The notes: generated by a model not told the origin, from the letters alone. A stretch of DNA of 64,000 nucleotides from Dermanyssus gallinae (GCA_003439945.1 QVRM01002053.1:102501-166500), one strand, 5' to 3'; positions 22,200 to 36,329 are shown, counted from the stretch's first letter. Program-made: numbers and translations.

Positions 22200-23392
22200 A
22201 TATATATATATATATATATGATGATGCACACATCCGGTATGGCTATAAATGTTTGTTATATACACATGCCTACCTTCGTTTAATCTTTGTACAATTTTTC
22301 TAACCCACCGCGTTCGGGAAGCTCAAATGGAACGTTGCTTGTGTGTAACATGCCACAGGTCGATGAGCGGGCGACTAAAAGACGGCCAAATAATGCCTGC
22401 CCACTGATGTCTTCTTCATCGAGACTACCCCGGGGGGGGGGGGGGGGGGGGAGGCCTCACAGAGAAGGAGAGAGGTCGCGCGCGCGCGCAAGATCGACGA
22501 ATAGCCGAAGTTCTGCCCCTCAGCGGCATTTGCTCCCGCTCGTCGTTACTAAAGTCCTTGGCGAAGTAGCTGACCGTCTTTTGTCGCGCTGAGCGGCCAC
22601 TTTCGTTGGCCGCTAGCCCTTCCCTACTCGCTGCCCCGGTGGTCGCACGACGCCTCCAAACAGAGACGACCGCGCTAGCTACAGCAAGAACACTAACAAC
22701 AACAACAACAACAACTAAAACGCGGCAGACACGACAGCCCATACTTTAACAGCGCATCTCTTCAGAATCAATAAAAAAAAGACACACGCCTGTTTTCTCC
22801 TTCATTTATGTTTCTGCATTACTAGTAGCTATGCAGGGAAGACACTGTTATCTGTTCCTTGCTGGAACTATCGAGGGATAGATAGACAGAGAAGGGAATT
22901 GAAAACAGTCTGTCCTCTGCTGACCCATATAGGCAAAAGGGCTAGGTTTTACTCAATGATCGTGTAGCTCGATCACGGTTCTTTTATCTTTAGGCTGCTT
23001 TTTGTAGGCTGGACCTGCCCACAGAAAGTAGTATACCTCCATTTGTACTACTACTGTTGACGTCGTCGGATAGGTAAATTCATGTTCGGAGTTACGCGTA
23101 CCATTGTTAGTAGCTATTTCACGCCCTATGCAGTGATAGTGATGATCCTAGAGATTTTACTACTAATGGCGATACCGATAGTAAGAACGATGCTGCTCAT
23201 GGTAAATCAAACGAACGCCCTGGAGACCCGGATGTTGTGGGCATTGTCAGGCAATAAATGAGTCAGCTGGCCATCAATGAATTAGTCAGCTGATATGTCC
23301 GCCTCTTGCTTTTAGATAATGACTGAGCCTACAGCAGCTGGTGAGCCTCCCGCCACCAAGTAAACGCTCTTCTCGGAAGCAGTGACCCAGAA
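22200..23392. other. Intergenic stretch with a long G tract
   Basis: There is (TA)n at about 22199-22219. A run of about 20 G preceded by CCCC lies at 22429-22452, then (CG)n at about 22477-22488. GTT/AAC triplets lie near 22690-22720. No gene is supported. Confidence 0.55.
22429..22452 (+). repeat. Long G homopolymer
   Basis: A run of about 20 consecutive G follows CCCC. Several other G or C runs of 9-13 occur in the window (3042, 23491, 28458, 33930, 42142, 42525), so the genome tolerates long G tracts. Confidence 0.9.
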
Positions 23393-23878
23393 ATGCACAT
23401 GAGAAGCTCTTCCAGGGCCTTATTGCGGCGGCAGCGGTCGTCTCTGTGGACGCCAGACTCCGAACCTCTTATAGAAGAGATACACACCCGGGGGGGGGGG
23501 GGAAGAATAGTAGAAGCCTTAGAACAACATGGACTGTCCTGTGCACGAAGCGCGAGTCGTAAGGCTAGACAAGCGGCAATCAACGATACGTTCGCACGGG
23601 CTTCGTACGGTCAGCGGGGGTTTCATGCATTCAGAAATCAGCTGGACTTCTCAAGGACGACGGATGTCGGACGTCGACCAGGCAGGCTACAGCTAGTTCC
23701 CTCCGATAAGGGCCGCGCCCTAGTTTGGGACGGCACTGTGACTGACTCCCATACCCCCGCTGCTGTCGGTCATGGGGGGGCATATCGTCCTCGCTACGCG
23801 GCTGCCCTTGCCGAGCAAAGCAAATCGCGCAAGTACTATGATATCTCTATTGCACGCACAACTTTGCTCCTCTAGTGT
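23393..23878 (+). pseudogene. RLE-type retrotransposon 3' fragment (copy 4)
   Basis: A 160-codon plus-strand frame matches the tail of copy 1. It has QHGLSCARSASRKARQAAIN (His/Cys cluster and RH..N-like region, here RQ), then a leucine-poor RNQLDFSR in place of LEPLGLSR. GRRPGRLQLVPSDKG follows where KRPDG is expected (the Asp is Gly), then RALVWDGTVTDSHTP and a conserved terminal segment with AEQSKSRKYYDIS. The first part of the Cys cluster is replaced by a G-run (23491-23502). Loss of the RPD aspartate and the truncation make it non-functional, although this frame is still open. Confidence 0.7.
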
Positions 23879-24494
23879 GCGAAACAATACGAGGGCCCGG
23901 CCCAGTGACTGTTAGCTAGCTGCGTTACAAAGTGTTTGAACGAACAAGGGAGAGGAATAGCTTTCACCGACAAGAAGAAGAGTAGGTAAGTTTATTTTTT
24001 AGCGGACGGGAAAATCGATGCCGTAGCCGTGCTAGGAACGAAGTTGAAGTAGCCCTTGCCTTTGTTGGTGACCTAATATTTAGGATATAGGCAAGAGTAA
24101 TATAGTGTGGCCTTTGAAAAAAATGCCACAGTTACTTGTTGAAGGTGGAGCCTTTTACCTTATGAAAGGTATTGTTGTCACCATAGGCGCTGATGGTGCC
24201 TCGTTCGTTTACATATACATATGTTCTAGTACACATATGTGTATATAAAGAGATGTATCTTTATTGCTCAAATAACAGGTATTGTGTTTTGTTATATTAA
24301 ACGAGTTACCTAAGCTGAATTAGAGCACTCTGGTCGCGCACAATATATATATATATATATATAAGACGGAATGACAAAGTGATGTGGACCCAGTTAAGAT
24401 ATAGCAAATCAGTGGCGACGCAAAAAAATGAGAATGAGAGAAAAATGGGTGCCAAATGTTAAAGAATATATAAATCGGTACTCTCGATTAAATT

Positions 24495-24531
<37 letters not shown>

Positions 24532-25232
24532 AAGCGAATGCGTTTGCGAAATGCCTCCATATTTGCTACACCACTTGGAACAAAGGTATGCTACTACTGC
24601 GAATTCTACTGTCCACACAAACTTCATTGTGTATCAAGTTTAAAGGTGAACGACGCACATATAGACCAGCTTGCCTGCACTTTAACGTTGCGTATAGAAG
24701 AAGTTACAACACGAACATATATATATATATATATATATATATTGTATCTGTGCGGCAAGCAAGTGTAACGCGCTGACAGCAACGATCAACATCATCATCA
24801 TCACGATCGTAATAGTACGAAAACTTCAGCCCCGGCAGTTCGTTCAGAGGGGGCTGGACACTTCGCTTCGCTCGACACCTCGGCGCGAACGAGGCGAGGC
24901 GCGCAGTTCTCGAACACTCGGCCACCGATGGCTTGCCGATCAACGCCCAAGTCGTTGTCGTCGTCGCTGAAGTCTATTTTGTGCCGTAATGAGCTACCCA
25001 TTCCATCCATTCCTGTGAGAGTCTCTCTCACTTTATCTCTCTCTCTGTCTCTCGGCCGTTCTTGCCTGTGATGATCCTATGTCGCTCCCAGCTTCCTCCG
25101 AAGAAACCAACGAGCGCGCGGTGACTAGTAGGCTATAGGCGAGTAAGCGAGAGAAGGACTTCAGAGACTCACCGCGCTGCGTCGATCGGCCAGTCGGTTT
25201 ATTTATTTACTATAATAAGAACCACAGCGGCG
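23879..25232. other. Intergenic stretch with TA microsatellites
   Basis: (TA)n runs occur at about 24343-24362, 24500-24528 and 24717-24742. A CT-rich patch lies at about 25020-25050. No protein-like frame is present. Confidence 0.55.
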
Positions 25233-25376
25233 ATGATGGTGGCCATGACGGGCGATGAGGACGAAGAGGCCAACAACAGCAACAACAACAGCAGCAGCAT
25301 TAACAACAACAACAACGACAACAACAACAGCAACAGCGTAGGCCTCCGTGACTACAAGTTGTTCAAGCACACATAA
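25233..25376 (+). CDS. Candidate small Asn/Ser-rich coding exon
   Basis: From an ATG at 25233 the frame reads MMVAMTGDEDEEANNSN, an acidic then Asn/Ser-rich stretch made by AAC/AGC triplets. It leaves the repeat with VGLRDYKLFKHT before a TAA at 25374. The non-repetitive ends are what make it more than a microsatellite translation. A possible splice donor (GTAGGC) lies at about 25338. Asn-rich, acidic starts are common in arthropod transcription factors, but no domain is present, and a chance frame through a CAA repeat is equally possible. Confidence 0.15.
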   Translation: MMVAMTGDEDEEANNSNNNSSSINNNNNDNNNSNSVGLRDYKLFKHT

Positions 25377-26402
25377 TCTGTTTGTTCTTCATAGTTGAAC
25401 AATCAAACACAAGTAGTCTTTCACAAGGGAGCGAAACAACAGCAATACCACCACCAACAACAACAGTAACGCCGACAATAGTAACAACTAGAATAACGCC
25501 AAACAGCAGCATAAAAAAAGCGACTCTTTCAGGCACAAACAAAAACAACAGGAGCTACCCGGCCAAATATGATAACTAATAAATCAACAGAAACGACAGC
25601 AATAGTAACTAAACTAACATCAACAGACGCAGAAGCCATAAAAAGTTCCGAACTTTGCAGTTGCGACTAGTAGCCATGCCCATAACAAAAACAGACTGTG
25701 TAAAAAACATATATAGCACTCCTGAACGGCGTGCTTGCTCGAACGTCTTGTTCGAAGTGTTGACTACAGAATGATTCCACAAACATCATCAGCCGAAAGG
25801 CGTGTTACAATTAGTACCCCCTTGTTATTGTTGCTATTGTCGTGTCCTAGAACACGTCCTGGTAGAGCCAATCATCGATAAATGTTAAAATCACGACATC
25901 ATCATACCCGCAAAGGATTTATGTCGCATGCCATCGACGACCAAAGCAAAAAGCGTTCTGAAAAGCGTTCTCATCATCATCGTAAAAAAAAAGAACAACA
26001 AAGAGTACCACCGGCGGCCGGGCCGTTATTTACAGTATCGTTCGTAGCGCGCGAACCGGCGCGCTGCTTGACGACGATACTGAGCCCCAATCAACCGCGT
26101 CGAGCAACCTCGAGAAGCTCCAGCTCACCTCACCTGAGGAGGAAACCACCTCGCACCTCAGGTACACGTCAAGCCCGGCGGCCTGTTTAGCTTGTTCTCG
26201 ACGCGGGTGCTGCGTCCCCGGAGCGACGCAGTCACTATAGACACGATGAAGTTCGCCCCAATATTCGCGGCTAGCCTCGCTCGCACGACAAGAGTAAATA
26301 TTTACTAAGTAAACCGACAACGCACACCACAAATGAGCTACAAAAAACCTAACCTCTGAAACGAGGTTCGGTGTTGTAATTCGCTGCGCGGCCACACACG
26401 GC

Positions 26403-26404
<2 letters not shown>
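25377..26404. other. AAC/ACA-rich low-complexity stretch
   Basis: Interrupted CAA/ACA/AAC triplets dominate 25400-25640. A GC-richer part at 26000-26230 has no recognisable frame. Confidence 0.5.
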
Positions 26405-26462
<58 letters not shown>

Positions 26463-26520
26463 CACTCGCATATATGTGTATATATATATATATATATACA
26501 TATGCGAGTATATGTGTACA
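26405..26520. repeat. (TA)n microsatellite and adjoining short palindrome
   Basis: A (TA)n run at 26405-26452 is followed by an imperfect palindrome at about 26459-26512. Its arms carry TACTCGCATAT-type sequence and its complement around a central (TA)n. Confidence 0.75.
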
Positions 26521-29500
26521 TGCTTACATACTGCTATGTAACAGTTGCTAGGGATTCATTTCAAGTGGATATGTCACTATTCGTGCGCCCCGCAACTCGA
26601 CAAAACCTATACGTACATACATATAGACATACATGCATACATACGAGTATATACATACGAGTATATGTACATGTACATTCATTCGGCTTGTGGTTGTTGT
26701 TGTAACAAATCATGTGCCACCAATTGAAACTGGCTGAACAGTCGTCGTCGTCATCGTCGACTATGACGACGTCCACGACAACGTTAACTTGGCGATAGCG
26801 TTTCCTAGCACAAGCCGCAGCAGCAGCAGCAACAAGCGGCGAAAGCAATGAGAGAGAGATAGAGAGTACGGGAGAGAGAGTGCGGGAGGGAGTGGGCGAC
26901 GGGAGAGACGTTCGGTGAAGTGAAATGATGAAGTCGGAGGCAGGCAGGTCGTTGCGCGCCACCTCAGATGAAGACCGCACGCACCTCACCGGGTGGCCGC
27001 CGCCGCCGCCGGCGGCACGCCGTACCACGCCACGAATCGTCTCGCGACGCCACCGCACCAGGCTGAGCCTGAACAGCAGCGGCAGCAGCAGCAGCGGCGA
27101 CGGGGTCGGGGTCGATTGAGTCTCAGTTGAGTACGGTTGTATAGTTTCGCCACCACCACCACCACAACTACCACCGTCACCGCCACCAACATGACCACCG
27201 AAGCCTATGCTGAATCGCTGCTGCTGTTGTTGTTGTTGTTGCTGCTCCTCCTCAGGCCCAATAATAATAATCGTGATGAAGGCGTCGACGTTCACCTCAA
27301 CGCCAAACACCGAACGCACGAAGGCACGAAGAACATGATAATGATACTAAGACTGATGATGTCACTGATGTTGAAAGGCCGAGGTTGGCCGGGGTTGGTT
27401 GGTCTGCCTGCCGGCCAATCGTCACCGTCGACGTTTTCGTGTAACAAGCAGGTCGGGTCTTCGACATCTCGACGTCAACAAACAGCTTGCTTTAGCCAGC
27501 CGGCGGTTCGTTCGTTCGTTCGAGTGAGTCGTCGTCTGGCTAAGTAGTCGAATGGCGGCGGCGACAACGGTCGGCAGTGAGCGCAAACGGTGGCGGCCAC
27601 CACAAATAACCTACTAAGACACGTCGTCCGAGTCGTCGGTGGTCAAGGAGGTGGAGGAGAATGAGGGAAATGAGGAGCAGGAGGTGAGACGAGGAGGTGG
27701 AGATGAAGAAATATAGAAGAAGAAGAAGAAGAAGAAGAAGAAAAAGAAGAAGGCCATGAAGAAGGACATCGTAGGATGCCTGAAACGGTCGTTGTTGGCG
27801 ACGCCTGCTGCTGCCTGCTGCCGCTGCCGCTGCTGCAGAAAGAGAGTATAGACTGAGAAGGTAGAAAAAAGAAGAAAATGAAGACGAATACGTCGATGAC
27901 GGCGAAGTAAGAGAAAGAAGCGAAAAGAAGAAAGCTTGGATGGATGGGGGCTGTGGTGGCGGTGGTGGTGGTAGCGGCGGCGGCTCCGATAACGACGAGA
28001 GAAAATAAAGTAATCATCAGGGCGTAATCACCACGCGAGTCGTTGTTGTTGCAGCAACAGCAGCAGCAGCAGCAGCTGCCGTCGACACCACAGGGAAGCA
28101 ACAGCAGCAGCAGCAGCAGAAAAGAAGGAAGAGGAACTAGAAGAACAAACGAAAGTATTCAAGCTACCTAAGGAGGCGAGCTAAGGAGGCTCCGTAGAGA
28201 AGCGCCGCCAGAGGACGAAGCGCAGCTTAGCTGGACAGCAGCGGCAGCAGTAGCAGCGTATCTGGACGACAACGGAATGGCTCTTGCTAAAGAGATGACG
28301 ACGGGCCGACGACCACGACGGCGAAGACCGCCGACCGACCACGACGAAAAACACGAAACCCACGACGAGGAAGACGATCCCCACGACGCTCCCAACTTGA
28401 CCAGAACGAAGGCAAATAGGGGGTCGCGGAGGTTGTGAAGCCGGGAGAGCGGAAGGCGGGGGGGGGGGGAGGAAGAGAAGGGCGAGAGGGGAAGAGAAGG
28501 GCGAGGGGAGTGGGCGACGGAACAGATAAACCTCAACGAAGTGAGGACGGAACGCGCGGCGTTCGATACGGCAGCCGCCATGAGCGATCGGATACACTTT
28601 TACGCACACACACACACACACACACACACACCGACACATTAGAACATACAGACACACGAGAAAGCACACACACAGACAATGTACGCTATGAAGACCTACC
28701 TACGTACATGCATACACATTTTAACACACTTCGACCAGACACACTCGCAAATAGGATACTGCGGCGGCATGCGTACGCATACCATATAAAGAGATACACG
28801 TTCGTACACATTCCTGTACTCGTCATTACGGGTCCACCATACCGTCGCTACACCGAGCGGTGACGTTAGCTGGCGGGGTAGATGACGGTGTAGCAGCAAC
28901 AACAACGGTAACTACCGCGCGTATGCCATAACGTTGCTACTATAACACTAATAGCAAAAAAAACAACATCAACAATAATAATATGAATACCGTCAAGTAG
29001 CAATAACAACAACAAAACAAATACTGCAGAAACATACTAATAAAATACCGTAACAGCAGCTGAAGCGCGGCTGCTTTATACTCTATACCTATATATACTC
29101 TATACCTAGATACGCACGTTCATATCGGCAAGTGCGACCCCTTTCACCTAAGCGAAGGACAATCTGGGTAAGAATCGCACACCGAGAGATACATATCTGT
29201 TTGCTGCGTTCTGTATTGACGCACGCGCCCAGGCGCGTACATGTGCATCGCCACGTCGGTGGCCGATGCCAACGTTGAAAGCCAAGAGTTAGTTACTTGT
29301 CGGAGAAACGCTGCTAGACGCGCGGTTAGTATCAATCCCCCACGACTACGACTAAGACAGTTCATATTCTATTATGAAGAGGCGACTTTTGCAAAGAAAG
29401 CTGTACTAAGGCCTGACGGCCAGCTGCAGTTCATTCGACAACGAGTTATGGTGGTAATGTGTGCTAGTTCTGCGGAGCCTGTTCGTACTGCTGTTACTGC

Positions 29501-30620
29501 TGTCTAGTTTTGCTGGGCCTGATGTGGGGCTCACCGGGGAACGTAGTACTCCAACTGCCCGACTATCTACACCAACTATCTACCATCTCTACCCCTAACC
29601 CAAGATGGAAGTTGGACCCGACACAATGACAACGTCAGCAGCAGCAGCTAACATCTTTCTCGCTATGGTTTTTATCCCAACGCAACGCTGCAGGCAGCTC
29701 TCAGTCAGGTTCGGTATTTTCAGTGAGTCGTTCGTTCGATTGGTCGATGATCATCGGCTACGGCCGGCGTATACGAAGAACGCCGCAACCTGGATTGCCA
29801 GTTTCGGCTTTCGCCCAGGGAAGCAGGATACAACGGTGGAACTCAGGAGCGTTCGCCGTCCGTCGGCAGGCTTTGTCGCTGCGGCGGCGTTTGTGTTATT
29901 GTTGTTGTCCTTGTTGTTATTGTCGTTGTTGTTGTTGTTGTTGTTGCTGCTGCTGCTGTTATCGTCGCCGGATGCAAGCGGACCCGCCGAACAGACTATC
30001 GAAATTTCTCGTTGGGTGGCAGAAAAAGGAAGGCCCAATTCTAAAGAGGCTGCCAACGCTGACAACAACAACAAGAACTCCAGTTGTTGTTAGAACAACA
30101 ACACAACATTCGTCAGCAAAACCCATGCCTCCATACCTGCTAAACTAGTTGTAGTAGTAGTAGTAGTAGTAGTAGTGGTTGCTTTTGGTAGTAAGGTGTG
30201 GTAGATCTACTTACTGGTAGTCGAGGCGTAGCATTAGCTGCTGCTGTCGCAGAAGTAGGCCTGCTGGATCGATTGGGTGGTCAAGATGGGATAGGCTGTT
30301 TGCCTGCTTACGCCTACCTAGTTACCTAGTCAGCGATCTGACGAAGTGGCGGACTCAGCGACCGCCGGCCAGCCAGTCAGCGAGCCGGCCTATTTGAACA
30401 AACGCCACAGCAGGTCCGACCCAGTTCCGAGAACAACCCAGTTTGTACGCGCCCTAACGATACTCTCTCTCTCTACTACTCACGCTGTTGTTGCCGGTGT
30501 TGCTGTTGTTGTTGTTGTTACTGCTCCTGTTGTTGTGTTTGATGCTGCTGCTCTTGTTGTTGTTGTTCGAGCCCCCATCATCGTGATCGCACGGCTGATC
30601 ACGGCTTGTTGAGAAATCTC
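26521..30620. other. Trinucleotide- and GA-rich low-complexity DNA
   Basis: The stretch holds GA tracts (26850-26885), CCG/CAG blocks (26995-27100, 28056-28118), GTT/CTG runs (27220-27250, 29895-29960), an AAG run (27716-27745) and (CA)n at 28604-28631. Frames of 130-250 codons here are Leu-, Ser-, Val- or Cys-rich translations of these repeats on opposite strands. I see no supported gene. Confidence 0.55.
28604..28631. repeat. (CA)n microsatellite
   Basis: About 14 CA units, followed by further CACA-rich sequence to about 28680. Confidence 0.95.
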
Positions 30621-33600
30621 TTTGAGGAACAACCGCCGTATGATCCCCTACCCCCCCCCGCCCCTACCGGGCCGAGCGGTTGACGGCGACACTCAGTGGC
30701 CCTCAAACGCGACCGTGAAGACGATTATGAACGGAACAACAGAGAGTGAGCGAACAAGAGAGAGGAATAGACATCGTGAGATTCCGAGTACAACGGAGTC
30801 AAAAGGGGGAATATCGATAAATAGCCTGAGTTATTTTAGGTAAATAGAGATGGAGAGACAAAGTGACGGACGATCGTATAAGAGAGAAAAGAGAGAGAGG
30901 GCGGGGAAGGGAAGAAATTGAGACACGCTCATAGAAACACTAGAATTATGAACACTTTTTAAGGAGGCTGTCTTTGAAGAGAGACAGTGTGACAGTGAAT
31001 CCGACATAGCACGAGATATATAGGCTAAAATAGGACAGAGAGTGACGGAAAGCACGACAACGCTAGCGTCGAGTGGATGGATGAATTCGTTGTGTAGGTT
31101 CTTCGTTGTGTGTAGGCTTTTCGTCGGCTTTCGTCAGTCGCACCCGCGATGATGATAATGAAGTCTTATTGGACGGTCCCTCCCTTTCTTCTAGTTGTCG
31201 ATTCCCTACATTTATTCGTTTTCGCCGATATCGTCGCCGACATTCCAACACCAGTGTGCCTCATCACCTGCCAGGCCAGGCCGGTTGCCTACCACCCATC
31301 CTGAGAGACCCAATCCCGGCTACATCCCCCAACCCCACCCATCCCCCCCCACTGGCTTCTCCCGTCTATCACACCAACTAGAGTCAGCGGCCGACGTTAC
31401 GCTAGAACGGATGATGACACGTCCCAAAGAGCGTTGAAGATTTGCTCAAGCTCCACCTGAGAGGAAGATATATTATATATATATATATATATAATATATA
31501 TATATATATATGTATATGTATAGTCACATTTACTTCACTCACATTGAGTTTGCATATAACATTGATACTGCTGTCAGCTGCTCTCAACATGTCATCCGAG
31601 AGAAGCAGTGCAATAATATTTCCTTAAGGACTATATATATATATATATATATGTATAATAACAATACTGGAGATTTATGCAGTGTAAATCAGCTGCCTTA
31701 CTTACTAAGCACGCGCTCTTCCGCCTCGCGGGTGGCCCGGCACTTGTTAAATTATACCAAAGCCACAAGAAGACTTTTTCGTACGAGAGATTCACTCTAG
31801 AACAACTTATCCTTCGTCTAATCTCTTTAACGCTTACCCTCTTTTTGCCAATGTACATATGTGCAGTATTCGGGCGTTTGGGTCACGTTCTCGCTCTCGC
31901 CTATGTTGCAGAGGACACATGCAGCACTTAGCGCTTTTCCAAATCTAGGTCAAAGGTTCGTAAAGCATTTGTAATTTGTCTCAACCTGCGTAAGGTTTCT
32001 CTCAAACAGGGGAGGGGTCTTATTCAATTGTGAGAGGCTTCCTTTAACACTGAGGGATTTCCTTTAAACCTAAGGGGTTTCCCTCGTACTTGAGGGCCTA
32101 ATCTCTGCTCTAAGCTGACCCGCCTAGTCTCAAAGTCCCGTCGCGCTTCTCCACTCGTATTGTTATCTGTTTAGAACGTTCGCCCGTCTAGCCTTCGGCA
32201 GAGTACGCGTCCAGTGCTGTAACAGTTCGTCCCGTGTCTGCTCCCCGGGCATTGTCCTACGGCGATACAACCTGCAGTAGACTGCAAATAGCGTCTGAGT
32301 GCTGCCTGCGCCGATTGCGTGTTCCCCAGACACATTGTTGAATTGTTGTGGACACATTGATACACGTGGCCTACCGATCAGACCGCACAACTATTGGATT
32401 GCTCATATCACGCTATATACTACTCGCTTAGCTTACTTCCTCCTTTTCTCGTTCTCTCCTTGCTCTCTATTGCTCCTCCGATCGTTTTCCCTTTTTTCCG
32501 TCTTCTATCGTTATCCATAGCCCATAATGCTGGTTCGGCTTGGCCAGCTCTTCTCTTTTATTCCCCATGCGTACCAAACCCAGATTAAATGTTTTACTCA
32601 CACAAACCACGATTGTTTTGATCCAGTAATAGATCAGCAAGTGGGGCAAAATGTATCTCGGCTTCATCGGGCAATACATACCTATATCGGTCCAGGCGTT
32701 TACCGTCTTCAAAACGTTCCCTAGAGTTTATTTAGAAGGAGGTTGTTCTATTGTTTTAAACGGGTTTTTTCTTCAATTCCAGGCCATCCTCCGTCCCGCA
32801 CAGGCGCGAACTTGCCTTGACGCATATCTTCAATTTATCAAGATTCGAACATGTTGATATATCTCAGGTTTTTCCAAGAGAGCTTGTGGCAGCAGCATGC
32901 TGACTCTCAGCGGTTTATTATCTCATAATCAGAGATTTATTATCTATTTTCAATGAACATTGTTCGACTCAAAATTTAAGCTGCATTTTTGTCGTTGTCA
33001 TTGTTGTCGTTGTTGTTGTCGTCATCGTCGCCATTTTCGTGTTGAGACGACGATGACGACGATAACCCATGCGAAGAGAACACTCTCTAAATGCGAAAAC
33101 ACCTCCTCTTTCTCCCGCTCTCTCTCTATCTCTCTCTCTCTATCACTCTCTGTGACAAACCCTAAAAACATACAACACACCCTGATACATAAACATGTAA
33201 ACATAGACACCTCTCCTTGTTTGCCCCCACCGCATACAACACTCAGATGTGTAGCCTCGCGACCGTTCCACAATTGGCTTGGTTGTGTGAAGTTGATATT
33301 CGGCGGGCGGTACTGATCTAGTAGTGTGAATCAGTGATGGTTGTTTCTGTTTGTTTTGCTGCTGCTGCTGTTGCTACAGCAGTGCCGCCGCCGCAGCCGC
33401 CGTAAGTTGTTAAGTTAGTCGCGGCGAGTCAGGAGAGTCAGAAGTGCGTCTGTCTGATTGACTAACACACACAGAGACAGACTGAGAGGTCCTCTACTGC
33501 TCAACTACATTCCGTACGGCACCCAGGTTGGATCAGGGTCGGTCGTCTTCGTCTGCTGTCCTGCGTGCTGCTGCAGGACCTCGACGATCGACGATTTAGG

Positions 33601-35009
33601 CATCTCCCGCCTCCGCCAACCCCGAAGTCGCCTGAGGTTCGCCGTGCGTCGCTCGTCTGTTTGTCGTCGTCATCGTCTACCTCTCGTGCACTACCGCCGC
33701 TCACAGTTCACAGTAGTGAAATGTACGCAGGAGGGCAGGCAGGCCATTCATCCGGGTGAACGAACGCCGGCTTTCAGTGGGTCGATCCTCGATGATGATG
33801 ATGATGGAGCGTGCAAGCAAGCAATTGATCCATAGATTGACGATTCTACCCCTCCCCTCACCTCACTGATGGCGACTGATGGCTGCCAGGTAGCAAGGGG
33901 GTGCAAGGGCGCTCACTTCACTTGACGCCCCCCCCCCCTCTCTCGCTAACCCGCAGACAACATAGGCAAACAAAACTCTGGTTGTCGCCGCCGCCGCCGT
34001 CGGCCCTGCCGACGAAACGTCTAGTTAGCTATAATAGATGCATAGCTAGATGGATAGATAAGAGGTATATACACACAGTTAGCTACAAATACACACAGCA
34101 TTAACTACAAAGTGAAGCGGTCACGAAGCTACATGCATGCTTCGACAGTGCATGTGCACGCCCTTGTGTGTATTCCGGTGACATCCCCACCGCCTCGGCT
34201 CTCAAGAGGGTAGATGGGCGCAATTTTACAGGCATTGAGTGGTATTGCAGCGGGGGCAACAGAAACAGTGACCGCACCACCACTAACAACAGCAGCAGCA
34301 GCAGCAACGACAATAATCATAACAATGACGTCAACAGTACGAACAACAACAATGGAAACAACAATAACAACAACAACAACAACAACTCACCTAGAATAGC
34401 AGTAGCAAATGCAGCACTAACAACAACAACAAGAGCAACAACAACAATAACAGGAAAAACAGATATCGCTAAGCCAAATCAATTGGCCGCAAGTTAAACG
34501 AGGCAGGCAGGTACGTCGCCATGACGATGAGCGGCATCGCATAGATCAATCAACGGCAATCAACAATAATTTCGACAAGATCAACCACCCCCTCCCAATC
34601 CCCCGAGATAAGCTGTTCCCTTCTGCACCCGGACCGTCTCCCCGGCCCCGGCTCCTCCGCTAACCCACCATCACAATTCCAATCTACCCCGTTCATGGCC
34701 GACTTCAGAGACAGACTTCGGTAAGTGAGTCGGTCTGTCGGTCAGTCAGTCAGGGTGTCCCGTGCGGTGGTGGCTGCGGCCGGGGGTCCAGGCCGGGGGT
34801 CGACAACGACACCGTCAAGGCCGCCAAAGTGGACCAGACGAAGTCGAACCCCCGACACATTAGTATGCGACTCGAGTGCATATCTTTAGCATCTTCTACC
34901 GCTGCTACAGCCTCGCCTGTTGTCCACTGTTGCACTGCGCACATTCAAACCCCTCTTCTGCCGAAACACGCTCTGGAAATTCTATGTTGACGTATAGGCG
35001 TTTCACATG

Positions 35010-35048
<39 letters not shown>

Positions 35049-35503
35049 ATTATACATTTGATTGGCGACGCCTTTTGCTTTTTGCACGTACATACATTAC
35101 AAAATAAGCACAAACCTTTATATATATATATATTTATCTTTATATATACGTTAGGATCGCCTCATTGAGAATAATGCGACCAAACAGTACGTTCTCGTTG
35201 CCGATTCTCCGACAGCAGCAACAGCAGCAACGTCTGTCTTGGTGGTGGTGTTGGTTCACAGCAGTAGCAACAAGCAGCATTAGAACAGAAGTCTCATTAG
35301 CGTGCGGTGTTTGCCGTCTATTCGGCAGTATCGAGCGTTATCTGATAAGAAAGATGCTGAGAGCAACCCACTCACTACTTGAGAGAGAGGGGGGGCGAGA
35401 CTAGAAAGACGGACCAGCGAACGAAACTGGCCGCAACACGTTCACGAATGGAACGCTGCAGAGATAAATACATAGATATAGATAGATAGTAGTTAGTAAG
35501 ATG

Positions 35504-35563
<60 letters not shown>

Positions 35564-36190
35564 ATCTATAGATACATACACACTCACATATGTGTATATA
35601 TATACATAGATGTATATCTTCACCACTGTATAGAGATTTCTGCGGAGAGGGAGGGTCTACGAACGAAGAGCGAGCGAGAGAGAGAGAGAGAGAGAGAGCG
35701 ATCCATGGAGAAAGAAATACTCGGAAATGTGGCGAATTCATCGTGTCGAAGTTGTTGCTGTTGCTGCAGCGGCGGCGCTACCGTGGGCGGCTACGGCGGT
35801 AGCAGCCCCACTGAAGTCGCAATGGCCATGGCACCGGCGCTCCTCGTGAGGTCTGCCGACCAGAGCCGCCAGCAACAAAAGCGTTGGCGGCGGTAGCGAC
35901 GGTATCTGATGACAAGCTGAGAAGAATTTCTTCTTCGCGAGAAGTCAGCGATTAGTCGAAACCTACTTCTTCTACCACCAGCACCAGCACCACACACCAT
36001 ACAGCAATTACTACGTCTTCTACTTCGGCTTCGACATGCCGGCCACTACCGACGACTGACTCTACGCGATGACGATTTCTACTACGATTTCTACGACGAC
36101 GACGACGAAGAGGAGTATGCGCCAGCGATGCAAGAGCATGAACGACGTCGGAGGTCTCTGATGTCCATCTACCGCTCTTCATCTACCGCT
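30621..36190. other. Low-complexity intergenic DNA
   Basis: It contains (TA)n at 31468-31512, 31634-31652, 35012-35044 and 35521-35558, with (CT)n/(GA)n next to the last (35503-35521, 35671-35699). AAC-rich stretches lie at 34270-34450. Short degenerate units built on GAGGG.TTTCCTTT repeat around 32030-32100. No gene is supported. Confidence 0.55.
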
Positions 36191-36329
36191 CTTCATCGAT
36201 CTCGGCTTTCGTCCTCGGCCCCATAATCCACTACGATAGTGCCTCGACTGCTGGCTACTAGCCGAACTAACTGGAGGCAACAGGATGCTGCTTCTACTGT
36301 TGCCCGCCCGGGCATGATCGTACGACGAC

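Noticed and set aside
26561..27319. 252-codon minus-strand frame
   Set aside because: It is composed of Gly, Gln, Ser and Leu runs from CCG, CAG and CAA repeats, with no domain.
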